From assembly GCF_003946545.1 (NCBI RefSeq), contig NZ_RHOA01000004.1, forward strand, positions 1 through 64,000: a stretch of DNA of 64,000 bases, read 5' to 3'. The first letter of the stretch is position 1. Each line of letters starts with the position of its first letter. The notes below the pieces were generated by a model. That model saw only the letters and a program-made list of their open reading frames with translations. It was not told where the DNA came from and searched no databases. Both the position numbers and the translations under genes were made by a program. Shown one piece after another: positions 16,774 through 26,504 of this stretch. This stretch comes from Levilactobacillus tangyuanensis (lineage in GTDB: Bacteria > Bacillota > Bacilli > Lactobacillales > Lactobacillaceae).

Positions 16774-17655
16774 ATGTCAAGGAAACGCTGGGTGCAAGGA
16801 TTTATTGTGATCGCTCTCGTTGCCCTGGGAGGATATGCTTACCAGACGCGTCAAGTCAGCCATGCTCGCGAATCGATTACCGCCGTGGGCTCAACGGCCC
16901 TGCAACCGCTGGTGGAAGCAGCGGGTGAACAGTATACCGGTGAACATCTCGGTACCTTTGTCAACGTGCAGGGTGGTGGAACTGGGACTGGCCTCAGTCA
17001 GATTCAAGAAGGGGCCGTCCAGATCGGAAACTCCGATCTATTTGCCGGCGAACAAAAGGGAATTAAAGCGAACCAATTGGTTGACCACCGCGTGGCCGTG
17101 GTGGGGATTACGCCGATTGTGAATAAGAAGGTGGGCGTCACGAATCTTTCAACCGCTCAGCTAATCAAGGTCTTCACGGGTGAGGTTAAGAATTGGCGAG
17201 AGGTTGGTGGGGCCAACCTGCCGATTGTTTTGATTAACCGGGCTCAAGGGTCAGGGACACGGGCAACCTTCGAACAATTTGGCCTGCAGGGTCGTCGCTC
17301 TAAGACGGCTCAAGAACAAGATTCATCCGGAATGGTGCGGTCGATTGTTGCGACGACGCCTGGGGCCATCAGTTACGTGGCCTTCTCATATGTTGATAAG
17401 ACGGTTCAGGACCTGGCGATAAATCATGTCGAACCAACGGAAGATAATGTGACCACGAATGATTGGAAGATTTGGTCGTATGAACATCTCTATACCAAGG
17501 GCCAGCCGAAGGGGCTGACGGCAAAATTCATTCACTACGTTCAGTCGGCTGCCGTGCAACGAACGCTGGTTCGACAGCTAGGTTATCTTTCTCCGGACCA
17601 GATGACCGTCGACCGCGATGTTCATGGTCAGGTCACTAAAATTGGAGGTGAGTAG
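16774..17655 (+). CDS. pstS: phosphate-binding protein PstS
   Basis: A 293-residue extracytoplasmic phosphate receptor for the Pst ABC importer. The mature start AVGSTALQPLVEAA and loops GGGTGTGLSQI and NRAQGSGTRATFEQF are the phosphate-contact regions. AGGAGG precedes ATG 16774; the frame is open upstream through the Pho box, so that region is untranslated. The N-terminal hydrophobic segment (VQGFIVIALVALGGYAY) has no lipobox cysteine and the protein contains no cysteine. It must be membrane-anchored by that helix or secreted rather than lipid-modified. First gene of the six-gene pst-phoU operon. Confidence 0.93.
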   Translation: MSRKRWVQGFIVIALVALGGYAYQTRQVSHARESITAVGSTALQPLVEAAGEQYTGEHLGTFVNVQGGGTGTGLSQIQEGAVQIGNSDLFAGEQKGIKANQLVDHRVAVVGITPIVNKKVGVTNLSTAQLIKVFTGEVKNWREVGGANLPIVLINRAQGSGTRATFEQFGLQGRRSKTAQEQDSSGMVRSIVATTPGAISYVAFSYVDKTVQDLAINHVEPTEDNVTTNDWKIWSYEHLYTKGQPKGLTAKFIHYVQSAAVQRTLVRQLGYLSPDQMTVDRDVHGQVTKIGGE

Positions 17656-17657
17656 GC

Positions 17658-18584
17658 ATGAAATCGACGCAACAACTGGAACGCCAACTGAAACGCCATT
17701 CCAAAGCCGCTCGCCTCGAAAATTGGGGTCGCTTCATTAGCTTTTCTGCCCTACTCCTGATTGTAGCGGTCGTGGTGGGGATCATCGGGTTTGTGGCCTC
17801 CAAGGGGATTGCGACCTTTACCACGAATCACGTCAGCCTATGGGACTTTCTGACCGAGAAAACCTGGAATCCCAACATCAAGGATGCCCACGGTAATCCA
17901 GAGGTTGGGGCCTTACCCATGATTGTGGGGTCCTTCCTGATTACGATTCTGTCGGCCATCGTGGCGACACCCTTTGCGATTGGCACGGCCGTCTTTATGA
18001 ATGAAATTTCACCTAATCGGGGAGCCAAAATTCTGCAACCCGTGACCGAATTGTTGGTGGGAATTCCGTCGGTTGTATATGGGTTTATCGGGCTCTCCGT
18101 GGTGGTTCCAGCCACCCGGGCCATCTTTGGTGGGAGTGGGTTTGGGATCCTCTCGGGGACCTGTGTGTTGTTTGTCATGATCCTGCCAACGGTGACCTCC
18201 ATGAGTGCCGATGCCTTGAAGTCCGTTCCTCGTTACTATCGGGAGGCATCGCTTGCCTTGGGGGCCACGCAATGGCAGACCATCTATAAGGTGGTTCTGC
18301 GGGCAGCGACGCCGGGCCTAATGACCGCGGTGGTCTTCGGTATGGCCCGGGCCTTCGGTGAAGCCCTGGCCGTTCAAATGGTCATCGGGAACGCGGCCTT
18401 GATGCCAAGTAGCCTGGTGGCACCGTCCTCAACATTGACGTCGGTTCTGACGACGGGAATTGGGAATACGGTGATGGGATCACTTCAAAACAATGCGCTG
18501 TGGTCCTTGGCGCTGGTATTACTGTTGATGTCCCTAGTCTTTAACTTAATTATTCGGTTAATCGGTCGAAAGGGGCGGATGTAG
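17658..18584 (+). CDS. pstC: phosphate ABC transporter permease PstC
   Basis: A 308-residue inner-membrane permease with six predicted helices. The cytoplasmic coupling loop EASLALGATQWQTIYKVVLRAA carries the EAA motif (EA-LALGA) that docks onto PstB. A long extracellular segment (SLWDFLTEKTWNP) lies between helices 1 and 2, typical of PstC and absent from PstA. It begins 2 bases after pstS and ends 2 bases before pstA. With PstA it forms the heterodimeric channel for phosphate. Confidence 0.92.
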   Translation: MKSTQQLERQLKRHSKAARLENWGRFISFSALLLIVAVVVGIIGFVASKGIATFTTNHVSLWDFLTEKTWNPNIKDAHGNPEVGALPMIVGSFLITILSAIVATPFAIGTAVFMNEISPNRGAKILQPVTELLVGIPSVVYGFIGLSVVVPATRAIFGGSGFGILSGTCVLFVMILPTVTSMSADALKSVPRYYREASLALGATQWQTIYKVVLRAATPGLMTAVVFGMARAFGEALAVQMVIGNAALMPSSLVAPSSTLTSVLTTGIGNTVMGSLQNNALWSLALVLLLMSLVFNLIIRLIGRKGRM

Positions 18585-18586
18585 GC

Positions 18587-19471
18587 ATGAATTCGAAAAC
18601 GCAAAATAAAATTGCCATTGGTGCCTTGTATGGGATTGCCGGCTTCGTCGTGCTGATCCTGTTGGCCCTGCTCGGCTACATCCTGGTGAGTGGGATGCCG
18701 CAATTAAGCTGGCATTTCCTGACGGCCCCCGCCAAAGCCTTTCTTAAAGGGGGCGGGGTGGGCGTCCAACTCTTCAATTCGTTTTACTTGCTCTTCTTGG
18801 CCATGCTGATTTCCTTTCCAATCGCGTTAGGGGCGGCCATTTATCTTTATGAGTATGCCAAGGACAATTGGTTAACCACGACCATCCGGACGGCGATTGA
18901 GATTCTAAGTTCGCTACCGTCCGTTGTGGTGGGCCTGTTCGGTTTTTTATTCTTCGTGGTCAAGCTGCGACTAGGTTTTTCCATCCTGTCAGGGGCCTTT
19001 GCATTGACCTTCTTTAACCTGCCACTGCTGACGCGAAGCATCGAGGATTCGTTGCGGACGATTAGTGAAACACAACGAGAGGGAGGCCTGGCTCTAGGGT
19101 TATCTCGGTGGGAAACGGTGACTAAGGTTATCCTACCGGCGGCCGTGCCCAGTATTTTAACCGGGGTCATCTTGAGTGCCGGACGGGTGTTTGGGGAAGC
19201 GGCCGCGCTGATTTATACGGCTGGCCAAAGTGCCCCAGCCTTAAACTTCATGGATTGGAATCCGTTTAACATTTCAAGCCCGCTGAATCCGATGCGGCCC
19301 GCGGAAACGCTAGCCGTGCATATTTGGAAGATCAACTCCGAGGGGATTATGCCCGACGCCAAGGCAATTTCATCCGGATCTTCAGCCGTCTTGGTCTTAG
19401 CCATCTTGATATTTAACTTCGCTGCCCGGTATTTGGGTAAGCGCCTGTACAAGCGTCTGACGTCAGCGTAG
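18587..19471 (+). CDS. pstA: phosphate ABC transporter permease PstA
   Basis: A 294-residue permease with six helices. The EAA-type loop is EGGLALGLSRWETVTKVILP, preceded by LSSLPSVVVGLFGFLFFV, the conserved PstA segment. The C-terminal region SPLNPMRPAETLAVHIWKI is also characteristic. Tightly packed with pstC (2-base gap) and pstB (10-base gap), so co-transcribed from the Pho-box promoter. Confidence 0.92.
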   Translation: MNSKTQNKIAIGALYGIAGFVVLILLALLGYILVSGMPQLSWHFLTAPAKAFLKGGGVGVQLFNSFYLLFLAMLISFPIALGAAIYLYEYAKDNWLTTTIRTAIEILSSLPSVVVGLFGFLFFVVKLRLGFSILSGAFALTFFNLPLLTRSIEDSLRTISETQREGGLALGLSRWETVTKVILPAAVPSILTGVILSAGRVFGEAAALIYTAGQSAPALNFMDWNPFNISSPLNPMRPAETLAVHIWKINSEGIMPDAKAISSGSSAVLVLAILIFNFAARYLGKRLYKRLTSA

Positions 19472-19481
19472 GGAGGTTGCC

Positions 19482-20306
19482 ATGTTAACCAGTAACGATG
19501 TTCGCAACGAATCAGCGATGCAGGAACGTCATGTGACGCAACTGTCCGCCGTTGGTGAGGAAATTATTTTATCAACGCGGAATTTACATGTTTTTTATGG
19601 CCAGCATGAGGCATTGTTCGAAGGTGATTTAGAGTTTGCTAATCACAAGATCACGGCACTCATCGGGCCATCGGGCTCCGGCAAGTCAACCTTCCTGCGG
19701 TCGTTGAACCGGATGAATGACCGGATTGCAACGGTGACCGGGGAGATTATGTATCGGGGGGTCGATGTTAATCAGCCGGCAATCGATGTCTATGAGATGC
19801 GCCGGCGGGTGGGCATGGTGTTTCAACGCCCAAACCCCTTTGCTAAATCCATCTACGACAATATTGCCTTTGCCTTGCAGCTGCGGGGAGTGACGGACCG
19901 CCATCAACTCGACGAGATTGTCGAGACATCATTGAAGCAGGCGGCTCTGTGGGAACAGGTCAAGGATGACCTTAATAAAAGTGCTTTAGCCCTTTCTGGG
20001 GGACAGGCTCAGCGGTTATGTATTGCGCGCGCCATTGCTGTTAAGCCAGATATTTTGTTGTTGGACGAACCTGCGAGCGCCTTAGATCCGGTTTCAACCA
20101 GTCAGTTGGAGGACACGCTATTAGACCTTAAACAAAAATACACGATTATTATTGTGACGCATAATATGCAACAGGCTGCACGAATTAGTGATTATACGGC
20201 GTTCTTTAACGCTGGACGTGTCTTGGAGTACGACACCACGTCACAAATTTTTACCAATCCACAGGTGAAAATAACGAGTGATTATGTTTCGGGGAACTTC
20301 GGCTAA
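19482..20306 (+). CDS. pstB1: phosphate ABC transporter ATPase PstB (first copy)
   Basis: A 274-residue ATPase with Walker [11 protein letters not shown]-loop FQRPNPF, signature [14 protein letters not shown], Walker [14 protein letters not shown] and H-loop IIVTHNMQQ. It carries about 20 extra N-terminal residues before the ABC core ([13 protein letters not shown]), and alanine replaces the usual threonine in DEPTSALDP. The start ATG follows GGGAGG. Two pstB genes in tandem are usual in lactobacilli and streptococci; the two proteins may form a heterodimer or be interchangeable. Confidence 0.92.
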   Translation: MLTSNDVRNESAMQERHVTQLSAVGEEIILSTRNLHVFYGQHEALFEGDLEFANHKITALIGPSGSGKSTFLRSLNRMNDRIATVTGEIMYRGVDVNQPAIDVYEMRRRVGMVFQRPNPFAKSIYDNIAFALQLRGVTDRHQLDEIVETSLKQAALWEQVKDDLNKSALALSGGQAQRLCIARAIAVKPDILLLDEPASALDPVSTSQLEDTLLDLKQKYTIIIVTHNMQQAARISDYTAFFNAGRVLEYDTTSQIFTNPQVKITSDYVSGNFG

Positions 20307-20320
20307 GAGGAGGAAAAACA

Positions 20321-21079
20321 ATGAGTGAGGAAATCTTGACGACACAAGATTTACATCTGTATTATGGGGATAAAGAAGCATTGAAGGGCATTAACTTAGA
20401 CTTTACGGAGAAGGGGATCACGGCCTTAATCGGGCCCTCGGGCTGTGGGAAGTCCACGTACCTGCGGACCCTCAACCGAATGAACGACTTGATTCCTAAT
20501 GTAACCATCACGGGAACCATTAAATTCAAGGATCAGGATCTCTATTCACCAAATGCCGATACCGTGCAAATCCGTAAGGAAATCGGCATGGTGTTCCAAC
20601 AACCCAATCCCTTTCCATTTTCAATTTATGATAATGTGATCTATGGCCTGCGGATTGCCGGTGAGAAGGATAAGGAGAAGCTGGATGCAGTGGTTGAGAA
20701 GTCCCTGCGGCAGGCAGCCGTCTGGGATGAGGTCAAGGACCACCTTCACGAGAGCGCCCTAGCCTTATCCGGTGGCCAACAGCAGCGGGTCTGCATTGCT
20801 CGGGTTCTCGCGGTTTCTCCCGAGATCATTCTACTTGATGAACCCACGAGTGCCTTAGATCCAGTGTCCAGTAGCCAAATTGAGGCGACTCTCTTGAATT
20901 TACGGCATGATTATACGATTATTATTGTGACCCATAACTTACAGCAAGCCTCACGAATTGCCGATCGAACGGCATTCTTTATGAATGGTGAGCTTGTTGA
21001 AGTTGACCAGACCAAGAATATTTTTATGAATCCCGCTAAGAAACAGACGGAAGACTATATTAGCGGTCGATTCGGGTAA
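20321..21079 (+). CDS. pstB2: phosphate ABC transporter ATPase PstB (second copy)
   Basis: A 252-residue ATPase of canonical PstB length: Walker [25 protein letters not shown], signature [14 protein letters not shown], Walker [14 protein letters not shown]. It is clearly paralogous to the upstream copy, sharing the NRMND segment and the NPFAKS/NPFPFS region, but differs throughout, so the duplication is old. AGGAGG precedes the ATG. Confidence 0.93.
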   Translation: MSEEILTTQDLHLYYGDKEALKGINLDFTEKGITALIGPSGCGKSTYLRTLNRMNDLIPNVTITGTIKFKDQDLYSPNADTVQIRKEIGMVFQQPNPFPFSIYDNVIYGLRIAGEKDKEKLDAVVEKSLRQAAVWDEVKDHLHESALALSGGQQQRVCIARVLAVSPEIILLDEPTSALDPVSSSQIEATLLNLRHDYTIIIVTHNLQQASRIADRTAFFMNGELVEVDQTKNIFMNPAKKQTEDYISGRFG

Positions 21080-21091
21080 GGAGACTAAATC

Positions 21092-21769
21092 ATGCGGAGA
21101 CTATTTGATGATGAGTTGGCAGAGTTAGACGCGGACTTTACTGAAATGGGGATGCTCGTCAGTGAGGTTATCCAGCAAGCCGTTGATTCATTTAAGAATC
21201 GGGATGCTATGGCCGCACAGCAGATCATTGACCATGACCACGAAATCAATGAGCGTGAGATCGCCCTTGAAAAGAAAACATTTGAAATGATCGCCTTGTA
21301 TCAACCCGTGACCACTGATCTACGGGAGATTGTCACGATCCTGAAGGCCGTTTCAGAGCTCGAACGGGCAGGCGACCATGCTCGCAACATTGCTCACGCA
21401 ACCATTAAGTTCGGGACGAAGCAAAAGATTCCGGTGTTGGAACAACTCATCGATAAGATGGGGCAACTCACCACCCAGATGGTTCGAGACGTCCTGACGG
21501 CTTATGTTAACAAGGATGAACACGTTGCCCGCCAATTGGCAGCGGTTGACCATCAGCTGGACCAACTGAATCATCAAGTCCGAGCAGACAGCTATCAACA
21601 GATGCGGCTGGATCCGGCCTTTGAGACTGGGGCATCAATCTACCTAAACGTTGCGCAGGATCTCAGTCGGATTGGCGATTACGTTACCAACGTTTGTGAA
21701 TGGATTATTTACCTCAAGTCAGGTCAGATTATCGAATTGAATTCGGCCAATAACGATGATGACGATTAA
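21092..21769 (+). CDS. phoU: PhoU phosphate signalling protein
   Basis: A 225-residue all-helical protein made of two three-helix repeats, with the metal-site motifs ELERAGDHARNIA in the first half and DLSRIGDYVTNV in the second. PhoU couples Pst activity to the PhoR kinase and shuts the regulon down when phosphate is plentiful. It ends with an acidic DDDD tail. Last gene of the pst operon, followed by a strong terminator. Confidence 0.92.
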   Translation: MRRLFDDELAELDADFTEMGMLVSEVIQQAVDSFKNRDAMAAQQIIDHDHEINEREIALEKKTFEMIALYQPVTTDLREIVTILKAVSELERAGDHARNIAHATIKFGTKQKIPVLEQLIDKMGQLTTQMVRDVLTAYVNKDEHVARQLAAVDHQLDQLNHQVRADSYQQMRLDPAFETGASIYLNVAQDLSRIGDYVTNVCEWIIYLKSGQIIELNSANNDDDD

Positions 21770-21797
21770 AGCTTAACCAAAGTTGAAGATTTCACTC

Positions 21798-21833
21798 AGC
21801 GACCCCTGGAAACTTGCTTTCAGGGGTCGCTTT
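21798..21833 (+). terminator. pst-phoU operon terminator
   Basis: AGCGACCCCTG / CAGGGGTCGCT with a 12-base apical part that pairs further (AAAC/GCTTT region), then TTTC. Confidence 0.85.
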
Positions 21834-21884
21834 CGTTATTCTTGCGTTATTAGGTGAAGTTTTTTTAAAAAGGAGGAACCGTCG

Positions 21885-22217
21885 ATGGCTGAAAAGAAAA
21901 AATTTGCGCGCTCACGGACTAACCGACTAATCGGAGGGGTACTCGGCGGCATCGCAGGATACTTTGGTTGGAATGCGAACCTCTTACGGGTTATTTACGT
22001 TCTGATCTCATTGGCATTGCCAACCCATGGGCCACTAGGCCTGCTAATCTACGCGGCCTTTATGACCTTTATGCTGTTGGACGATTCTCGCCCAACCGGT
22101 GTTAACTTTCGCGATCTATTTACCGGTGGTCGGAAACAACCCGAGACGCCTGACCGTAAAGTGATTCATGATGTTACGGAGCATGATGTTAACGACCACC
22201 ACAAGGATGGTGACTAA
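21885..22217 (+). CDS. PspC-domain membrane protein
   Basis: A 110-residue protein with the PspC domain at residues 5-65 (RSRTNRLIGGVLGGIAGYFGW, NLLRVIYVLISLALP) spanning the membrane with one or two helices, then a hydrophilic, His/Asp-rich cytosolic tail. PspC proteins act in envelope stress responses, often next to LiaF- or YvlD-type proteins. AAGGAGG precedes the ATG. Two bases separate it from the next gene, so the two form a pair; a partner role in membrane-stress sensing is inference. Confidence 0.85.
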   Translation: MAEKKKFARSRTNRLIGGVLGGIAGYFGWNANLLRVIYVLISLALPTHGPLGLLIYAAFMTFMLLDDSRPTGVNFRDLFTGGRKQPETPDRKVIHDVTEHDVNDHHKDGD

Positions 22218-22219
22218 TC

Positions 22220-22591
22220 ATGCGTTTTTGGCCTCGAATCTTTATCAATGCGGCCATCTTTCTCGCCTTGGCGGGTTTCTTCCAAAGCTCGCTAGCAGGG
22301 TCGTACCAACATGCCTTTTATGTTTCTGGGGTGGGCATCGCCTTGGTTGCCAGCTTTGTCTTGGCAATTCTGAACGCGATTGTTCGACCCATTTTATTTC
22401 TGTTATCGCTACCCATTACGATTCTAACGCTGGGATTATTTAGTGTGGTTGTGAATGCGGCCATGCTTGAATTAACCTCGGTGGTCGTGGGGAGTAACTT
22501 TACCTTTTCCTCATTTGGCGTCACGTTGCTAATTACTGTTGTGATGGCAATTGTTAACGCCATCATTAGTGATCACTTCGCTCGAAATTAA
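22220..22591 (+). CDS. YvlD-type (phage holin family 4) membrane protein
   Basis: A 123-residue protein with four hydrophobic helices and the family pattern AILNAIVRPILFLLSLPITILTLGLF. Despite the family name it is not a lysis protein; Bacillus YvlD is encoded with PspC-like YvlC and envelope-stress genes, the same pairing as here. It starts 2 bases after the PspC gene. Confidence 0.85.
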   Translation: MRFWPRIFINAAIFLALAGFFQSSLAGSYQHAFYVSGVGIALVASFVLAILNAIVRPILFLLSLPITILTLGLFSVVVNAAMLELTSVVVGSNFTFSSFGVTLLITVVMAIVNAIISDHFARN

Positions 22592-22678
22592 CTGTGTAAC
22601 TAGCGTTAATTTGGTAGGAGTCGTCTGGGTAAAGTGCTAAAATTAAGTTAGTTTGCTATGCAGTAAGGAGGAACGTCC

Positions 22679-23614
22679 ATGACAGAGAGTGTCACGGTGG
22701 CCGATCTGGTCAAGGCTAACCGCTTAGAAATTTATGCTGGTGAAGATGACCTTGATCGGCAGATTACGACGAGTGATATTTCGCGGCCGGGGTTGGAACT
22801 GACCGGTTACTTTAACTACTACCCAGCGAAGCGAATTCAACTGTTGGGAATTACGGAAACGTCCTTTGCTAAAGGGATGGGTCATGATAAGTTGGTTGAT
22901 GTGATGACCAAGATGTGCCAACCAGAAACGCCGGCCTTCGTGATCTCGACGCAACTCGATCCTCCCGAAGAACTCACGGCTTCGGCTAAAGCGGCCCATA
23001 TTCCAATCTTGAGAACCAAGCTGACAACCTCCCGGGTCTTGAGTAACATGACCAACTTTTTGGAAGGCAAACTAGCCGAACGTCAATCAGTTCACGGGGT
23101 CCTTGTCGATATCTACGGGGTTGGGGTCATGATTACCGGTGATTCTGGTGTTGGTAAGAGTGAAACCGCTCTGGAACTGGTTAAACGGGGTCACCGACTG
23201 ATAGCCGATGACCGAGTTGAAGTTTATCAACAGGATGAACAAACCCTAGTTGGTGCCGCACCGGCCATTCTAAGCCACCTGTTGGAAATCCGTGGGATCG
23301 GTATCATTGATGTCATGAACCTCTTTGGTGCCGGCGCTGTTCGGAGCGAAGTGGACATTGACCTGATCGTGCACCTTGAATTATGGCACGACGACAGTCA
23401 TTTCGACCGGTTGGGCAACAATAATGAGAGTCAACGGTTCTTCGACGTGGTGGTTCCAAAGATTAACATTCCCGTTAAGACCGGGCGGAACCTAGCCATC
23501 ATTATTGAAGCGGCGGCCATGAACTTCCGGGCGCGCTCCATGGGCTACGATGCCACGCAGGTCTTCGATGATAATTTGAAACGTTTAATTAAACAAAATG
23601 CGAATAAATCGTAA
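22679..23614 (+). CDS. hprK: HPr kinase/phosphorylase
   Basis: A 311-residue bifunctional enzyme that phosphorylates HPr on Ser46 and reverses this with phosphate, setting carbon catabolite control with CcpA. The C-terminal catalytic domain has Walker [10 protein letters not shown] (about 155-163), ADDRVEV, and the family signature [27 protein letters not shown] precedes the ATG. Synteny with lgt, gpsA, galU and trxB is conserved across lactobacilli; the neighbourhood supplies phosphate (pst) and glycolytic control (cggR) genes. Confidence 0.96.
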   Translation: MTESVTVADLVKANRLEIYAGEDDLDRQITTSDISRPGLELTGYFNYYPAKRIQLLGITETSFAKGMGHDKLVDVMTKMCQPETPAFVISTQLDPPEELTASAKAAHIPILRTKLTTSRVLSNMTNFLEGKLAERQSVHGVLVDIYGVGVMITGDSGVGKSETALELVKRGHRLIADDRVEVYQQDEQTLVGAAPAILSHLLEIRGIGIIDVMNLFGAGAVRSEVDIDLIVHLELWHDDSHFDRLGNNNESQRFFDVVVPKINIPVKTGRNLAIIIEAAAMNFRARSMGYDATQVFDDNLKRLIKQNANKS

Positions 23615-23619
23615 GGGGG

Positions 23620-24483
23620 ATGGGCGTTATCTTTTCACCAATAATTGCGGCGCTTAACCCCATTGCCGTTCATTTAGGACCGATTCAGGTTCATTGGTAC
23701 GGGGTCATTATTGCAACCGGCGTCATCATTGCCGTTCTCCTTGCCGTTCGCGAGGGAAATCGTCGGGGAATTAAGGCCGACGATATCTATGACATGATTC
23801 TGTGGGCATTACCGGCGGCTCTGATTGCTGCTCGACTCTACTATGTGGTCTTTGAATGGAAATATTATGCGAAGAATCCCGGAGAGATTATTGCCATCTG
23901 GGATGGTGGGATTGCCATCTATGGGTCGCTGATCGGTGCCGGAATCGTGGTGTATTTCTTCTGTCGGTCACGGTTCATTCCCGTCTGGTTGATGCTCGAT
24001 GTGGCAGCGCCAACGGTGATTTTGGGTCAGGCGATTGGTCGCTGGGGGAACTTCATGAATCAGGAAGCCTATGGGCAACTGACTAGCCTCAGCTTTCTTC
24101 AGGGGTTGCACCTGCCCGACTGGGTGATTCAACAAATGTTGATTAATGGTGCCTATCGCCAGCCAACCTTCCTATATGAATCAATGTGGGATTTGTTGGG
24201 CTTTGTGGTGCTGATGAGTCTACGGCATTATCCTGGCCTGTTTAAACAGGGTGAGGTCTTCCTAAGCTATGTCCTGTGGTATTCACTCGGCCGATTCTTT
24301 ATTGAAGGGATGCGGACGGATAGTCTGTGGTTGTTCCATTTACTACGGATTTCTCAGGCCCTTTCGGTTGTGCTGTTTATCGGGGCACTAGCGATTATGA
24401 TTTATCGACGGCGTAAACAGGCGTCGTTACCAGCGTATCTTGACGGTAATCCATTTCAAAAACAAACTAATCTTTCTAAATAA
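23620..24483 (+). CDS. lgt: prolipoprotein diacylglyceryl transferase
   Basis: A 287-residue membrane enzyme that adds diacylglycerol from phosphatidylglycerol to lipobox cysteines. Conserved pieces are [22 protein letters not shown] and the signature [17 protein letters not shown]. The predicted ATG at 23620 directly abuts its AAGGGGG, an unusually short spacing; no better start is visible and the N-terminus ([17 protein letters not shown]) matches the family. The cytosolic C-terminus is Arg/Lys rich. It lies 5 bases after hprK. Confidence 0.93.
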   Translation: MGVIFSPIIAALNPIAVHLGPIQVHWYGVIIATGVIIAVLLAVREGNRRGIKADDIYDMILWALPAALIAARLYYVVFEWKYYAKNPGEIIAIWDGGIAIYGSLIGAGIVVYFFCRSRFIPVWLMLDVAAPTVILGQAIGRWGNFMNQEAYGQLTSLSFLQGLHLPDWVIQQMLINGAYRQPTFLYESMWDLLGFVVLMSLRHYPGLFKQGEVFLSYVLWYSLGRFFIEGMRTDSLWLFHLLRISQALSVVLFIGALAIMIYRRRKQASLPAYLDGNPFQKQTNLSK

Positions 24484-24498
24484 GGAGAATCCATTATT

Positions 24499-25512
24499 AT
24501 GTCAGAGAAAATTGCAGTCCTCGGTGCCGGTTCTTGGGGGTCAATCCTAGCGAGCGTCTTAGACGAAAACGGGCATGATGTCCGTCTCTGGTCGTATAAC
24601 CCGGACCAAGTTGAAGAGCTGAACACGAAACATACGAATTCGCGTTACATCAAGGACTTTACTTATTCTCCATCGTTAGTGGCTTATTCAGATCTTGAAC
24701 AGGCGTTGGCAGATGTCGATGCTATCCTGTTCGTTGTGCCAACCAAGGCTATTCGGTCGGTCGCCGGCAAAGTGGCGACTATCTTAGCTGCAAAGCATTT
24801 ACAACCACAAATCATTCATGCTAGCAAAGGGATTGAACAAAAGACCTACAAGCGGCTCTCCCAAGTGTTGGCTGAAGAAATTCCGGTTGCCAATCGTAAG
24901 GCAGTCAGTGTGATTTCTGGTCCTAGTCATGCCGAAGATGTTGCCCGCAAGGATATCACATTGGTCACGGCTGCTAGTGAAAGTCCAGATGCAGCGAAGT
25001 ATGTTCAAAAACTCTTTATGACACCTTACTTCCGGGTTTACACCAACTCTGATGTGATTGGGGTTGAGATCGGTGCCGCTTTGAAGAATATCATTGCGCT
25101 GGGCACTGGGGCCTTAAATGGTCTGGGTTACGGCGATAACGCTAAGGCGGCTCTGATGACTCGGGGCTTGGCCGAAATTTCTCGATTAGGAACGTCTTTT
25201 GGGGCCGACCCAATGACCTTCATCGGTTTGTCTGGTGTCGGCGACATTATTGTTACCGGGACGAGTTCTAATTCTCGGAACTGGCGAGCCGGTGACGAGT
25301 TAGGTCGTGGCGAGAAGCTAGACGACGTCATTGACCACATGGGGATGGTCATTGAAGGATTAGCAACAACTAAGGCGGCCTATGAATTGTCACAGGAGCG
25401 GGGAGTTTCTATGCCAATCACGAAGGCCATTTACCAGGTAATTTACGAAGGCAAAGACATTCGTCAAGCCATTTCTGACTTGATGCAACGCGAAGGCCGT
25501 TCGGAGTTTTAA
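24499..25512 (+). CDS. gpsA: NAD(P)+-dependent glycerol-3-phosphate dehydrogenase
   Basis: A 337-residue dehydrogenase reducing dihydroxyacetone phosphate to sn-glycerol-3-phosphate, the backbone for phospholipids and lipoteichoic acid. N-terminal Rossmann motif [10 protein letters not shown], then GPSHAEDVA, catalytic lysine region [15 protein letters not shown], and [23 protein letters not shown] precedes the ATG. It follows lgt by 15 bases, linking precursor supply with lipid-consuming envelope steps. Confidence 0.96.
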   Translation: MSEKIAVLGAGSWGSILASVLDENGHDVRLWSYNPDQVEELNTKHTNSRYIKDFTYSPSLVAYSDLEQALADVDAILFVVPTKAIRSVAGKVATILAAKHLQPQIIHASKGIEQKTYKRLSQVLAEEIPVANRKAVSVISGPSHAEDVARKDITLVTAASESPDAAKYVQKLFMTPYFRVYTNSDVIGVEIGAALKNIIALGTGALNGLGYGDNAKAALMTRGLAEISRLGTSFGADPMTFIGLSGVGDIIVTGTSSNSRNWRAGDELGRGEKLDDVIDHMGMVIEGLATTKAAYELSQERGVSMPITKAIYQVIYEGKDIRQAISDLMQREGRSEF

Positions 25513-25540
25513 AATAGGGGATACGAGGAAGGTATTAGAT

Positions 25541-26440
25541 ATGAGAAAAGTTAGAAAAGCAGTCATTCCAGCAGCAGGTTTGGGTACCCGGTTCTTGCCC
25601 GCAACTAAGGCTTTAGCCAAGGAAATGTTACCCATCGTTGATAAGCCAACGATTCAATTCATTGTTGAAGAGGCCCGGAAGTCTGGGATCGAAGACATTG
25701 TGATCGTTGATGGGAAGTCCAAGCGGTCGATTGAAGACCATTTTGACTCCAACCCTGAACTGGAAGCCAACTTGGCTGCTAAGCACAAGGATGAAATGTT
25801 ACGCCAGGTCCAAGAAACGACCGGGCTGAACCTGTACTTTATTCGTCAGCCATATCCACGAGGTTTGGGGGATGCCGTGTTGACCGCTAAGGCCTTCATC
25901 GGTGACGAACCCTTTGTTGTCCTGTTAGGGGACGACATGACGGATAGCAAGGTGCCATTGACTAAGCAACTGATTGACCGCTACGATGAAACCGGTGCGT
26001 CGACGCTGGCTGTTATGCGGGTTCCACACAAGGACACCGCTAAGTATGGGGTGATCAATCCTTCCGAGGAAACGGCACCGGGCCTGTACAATGTGACGAG
26101 CTTTGTTGAAAAGCCCCAACCAGACGAGGCGCCAAGTGACTTGGCCATTATCGGTCGTTACTTGTTTACGCCAGAAATTTTTGAAGCCCTGGAAACGACG
26201 CCAGTTGGCCTGGGTAACGAACTTCAATTAACCGATGCCATTGATAACCTGAACAAGACGCAGCGCGTATTTGCCCATGAATATACCGGAAAGCGGTATG
26301 ATGTGGGTAACAAGTTTGGCTGGATTAAGACCAACATCGAATATGGTCTGCAACACCCCGAAACGAAGGACCAACTGACAGCCTACATCAAGGAAATGGG
26401 CGCTAAGTTAAGCGGCCAATCAGAGTCCAAGTCGAAATAG
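25541..26440 (+). CDS. galU: UTP-glucose-1-phosphate uridylyltransferase
   Basis: A 299-residue nucleotidyltransferase making UDP-glucose for glycolipids, teichoic acid decoration and polysaccharide. The N-terminal signature [19 protein letters not shown] is complete, with [18 protein letters not shown] and [11 protein letters not shown] further on. It is 28 bases downstream of gpsA. The last ~20 residues are Ser/Lys rich and variable. Confidence 0.95.
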   Translation: MRKVRKAVIPAAGLGTRFLPATKALAKEMLPIVDKPTIQFIVEEARKSGIEDIVIVDGKSKRSIEDHFDSNPELEANLAAKHKDEMLRQVQETTGLNLYFIRQPYPRGLGDAVLTAKAFIGDEPFVVLLGDDMTDSKVPLTKQLIDRYDETGASTLAVMRVPHKDTAKYGVINPSEETAPGLYNVTSFVEKPQPDEAPSDLAIIGRYLFTPEIFEALETTPVGLGNELQLTDAIDNLNKTQRVFAHEYTGKRYDVGNKFGWIKTNIEYGLQHPETKDQLTAYIKEMGAKLSGQSESKSK

Positions 26441-26504
26441 GTGACAAGCTTACTTTTTAATAGTAAAGTGTCCTCATGGTAAACAGCAGAAGGGAGCGCT
26501 AACG

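Noticed and set aside
22220-22591. Prophage holin
   Set aside because: Although it belongs to the so-called phage holin family 4, it pairs with a PspC gene and no other phage genes are present, so it is a YvlD-type envelope protein.
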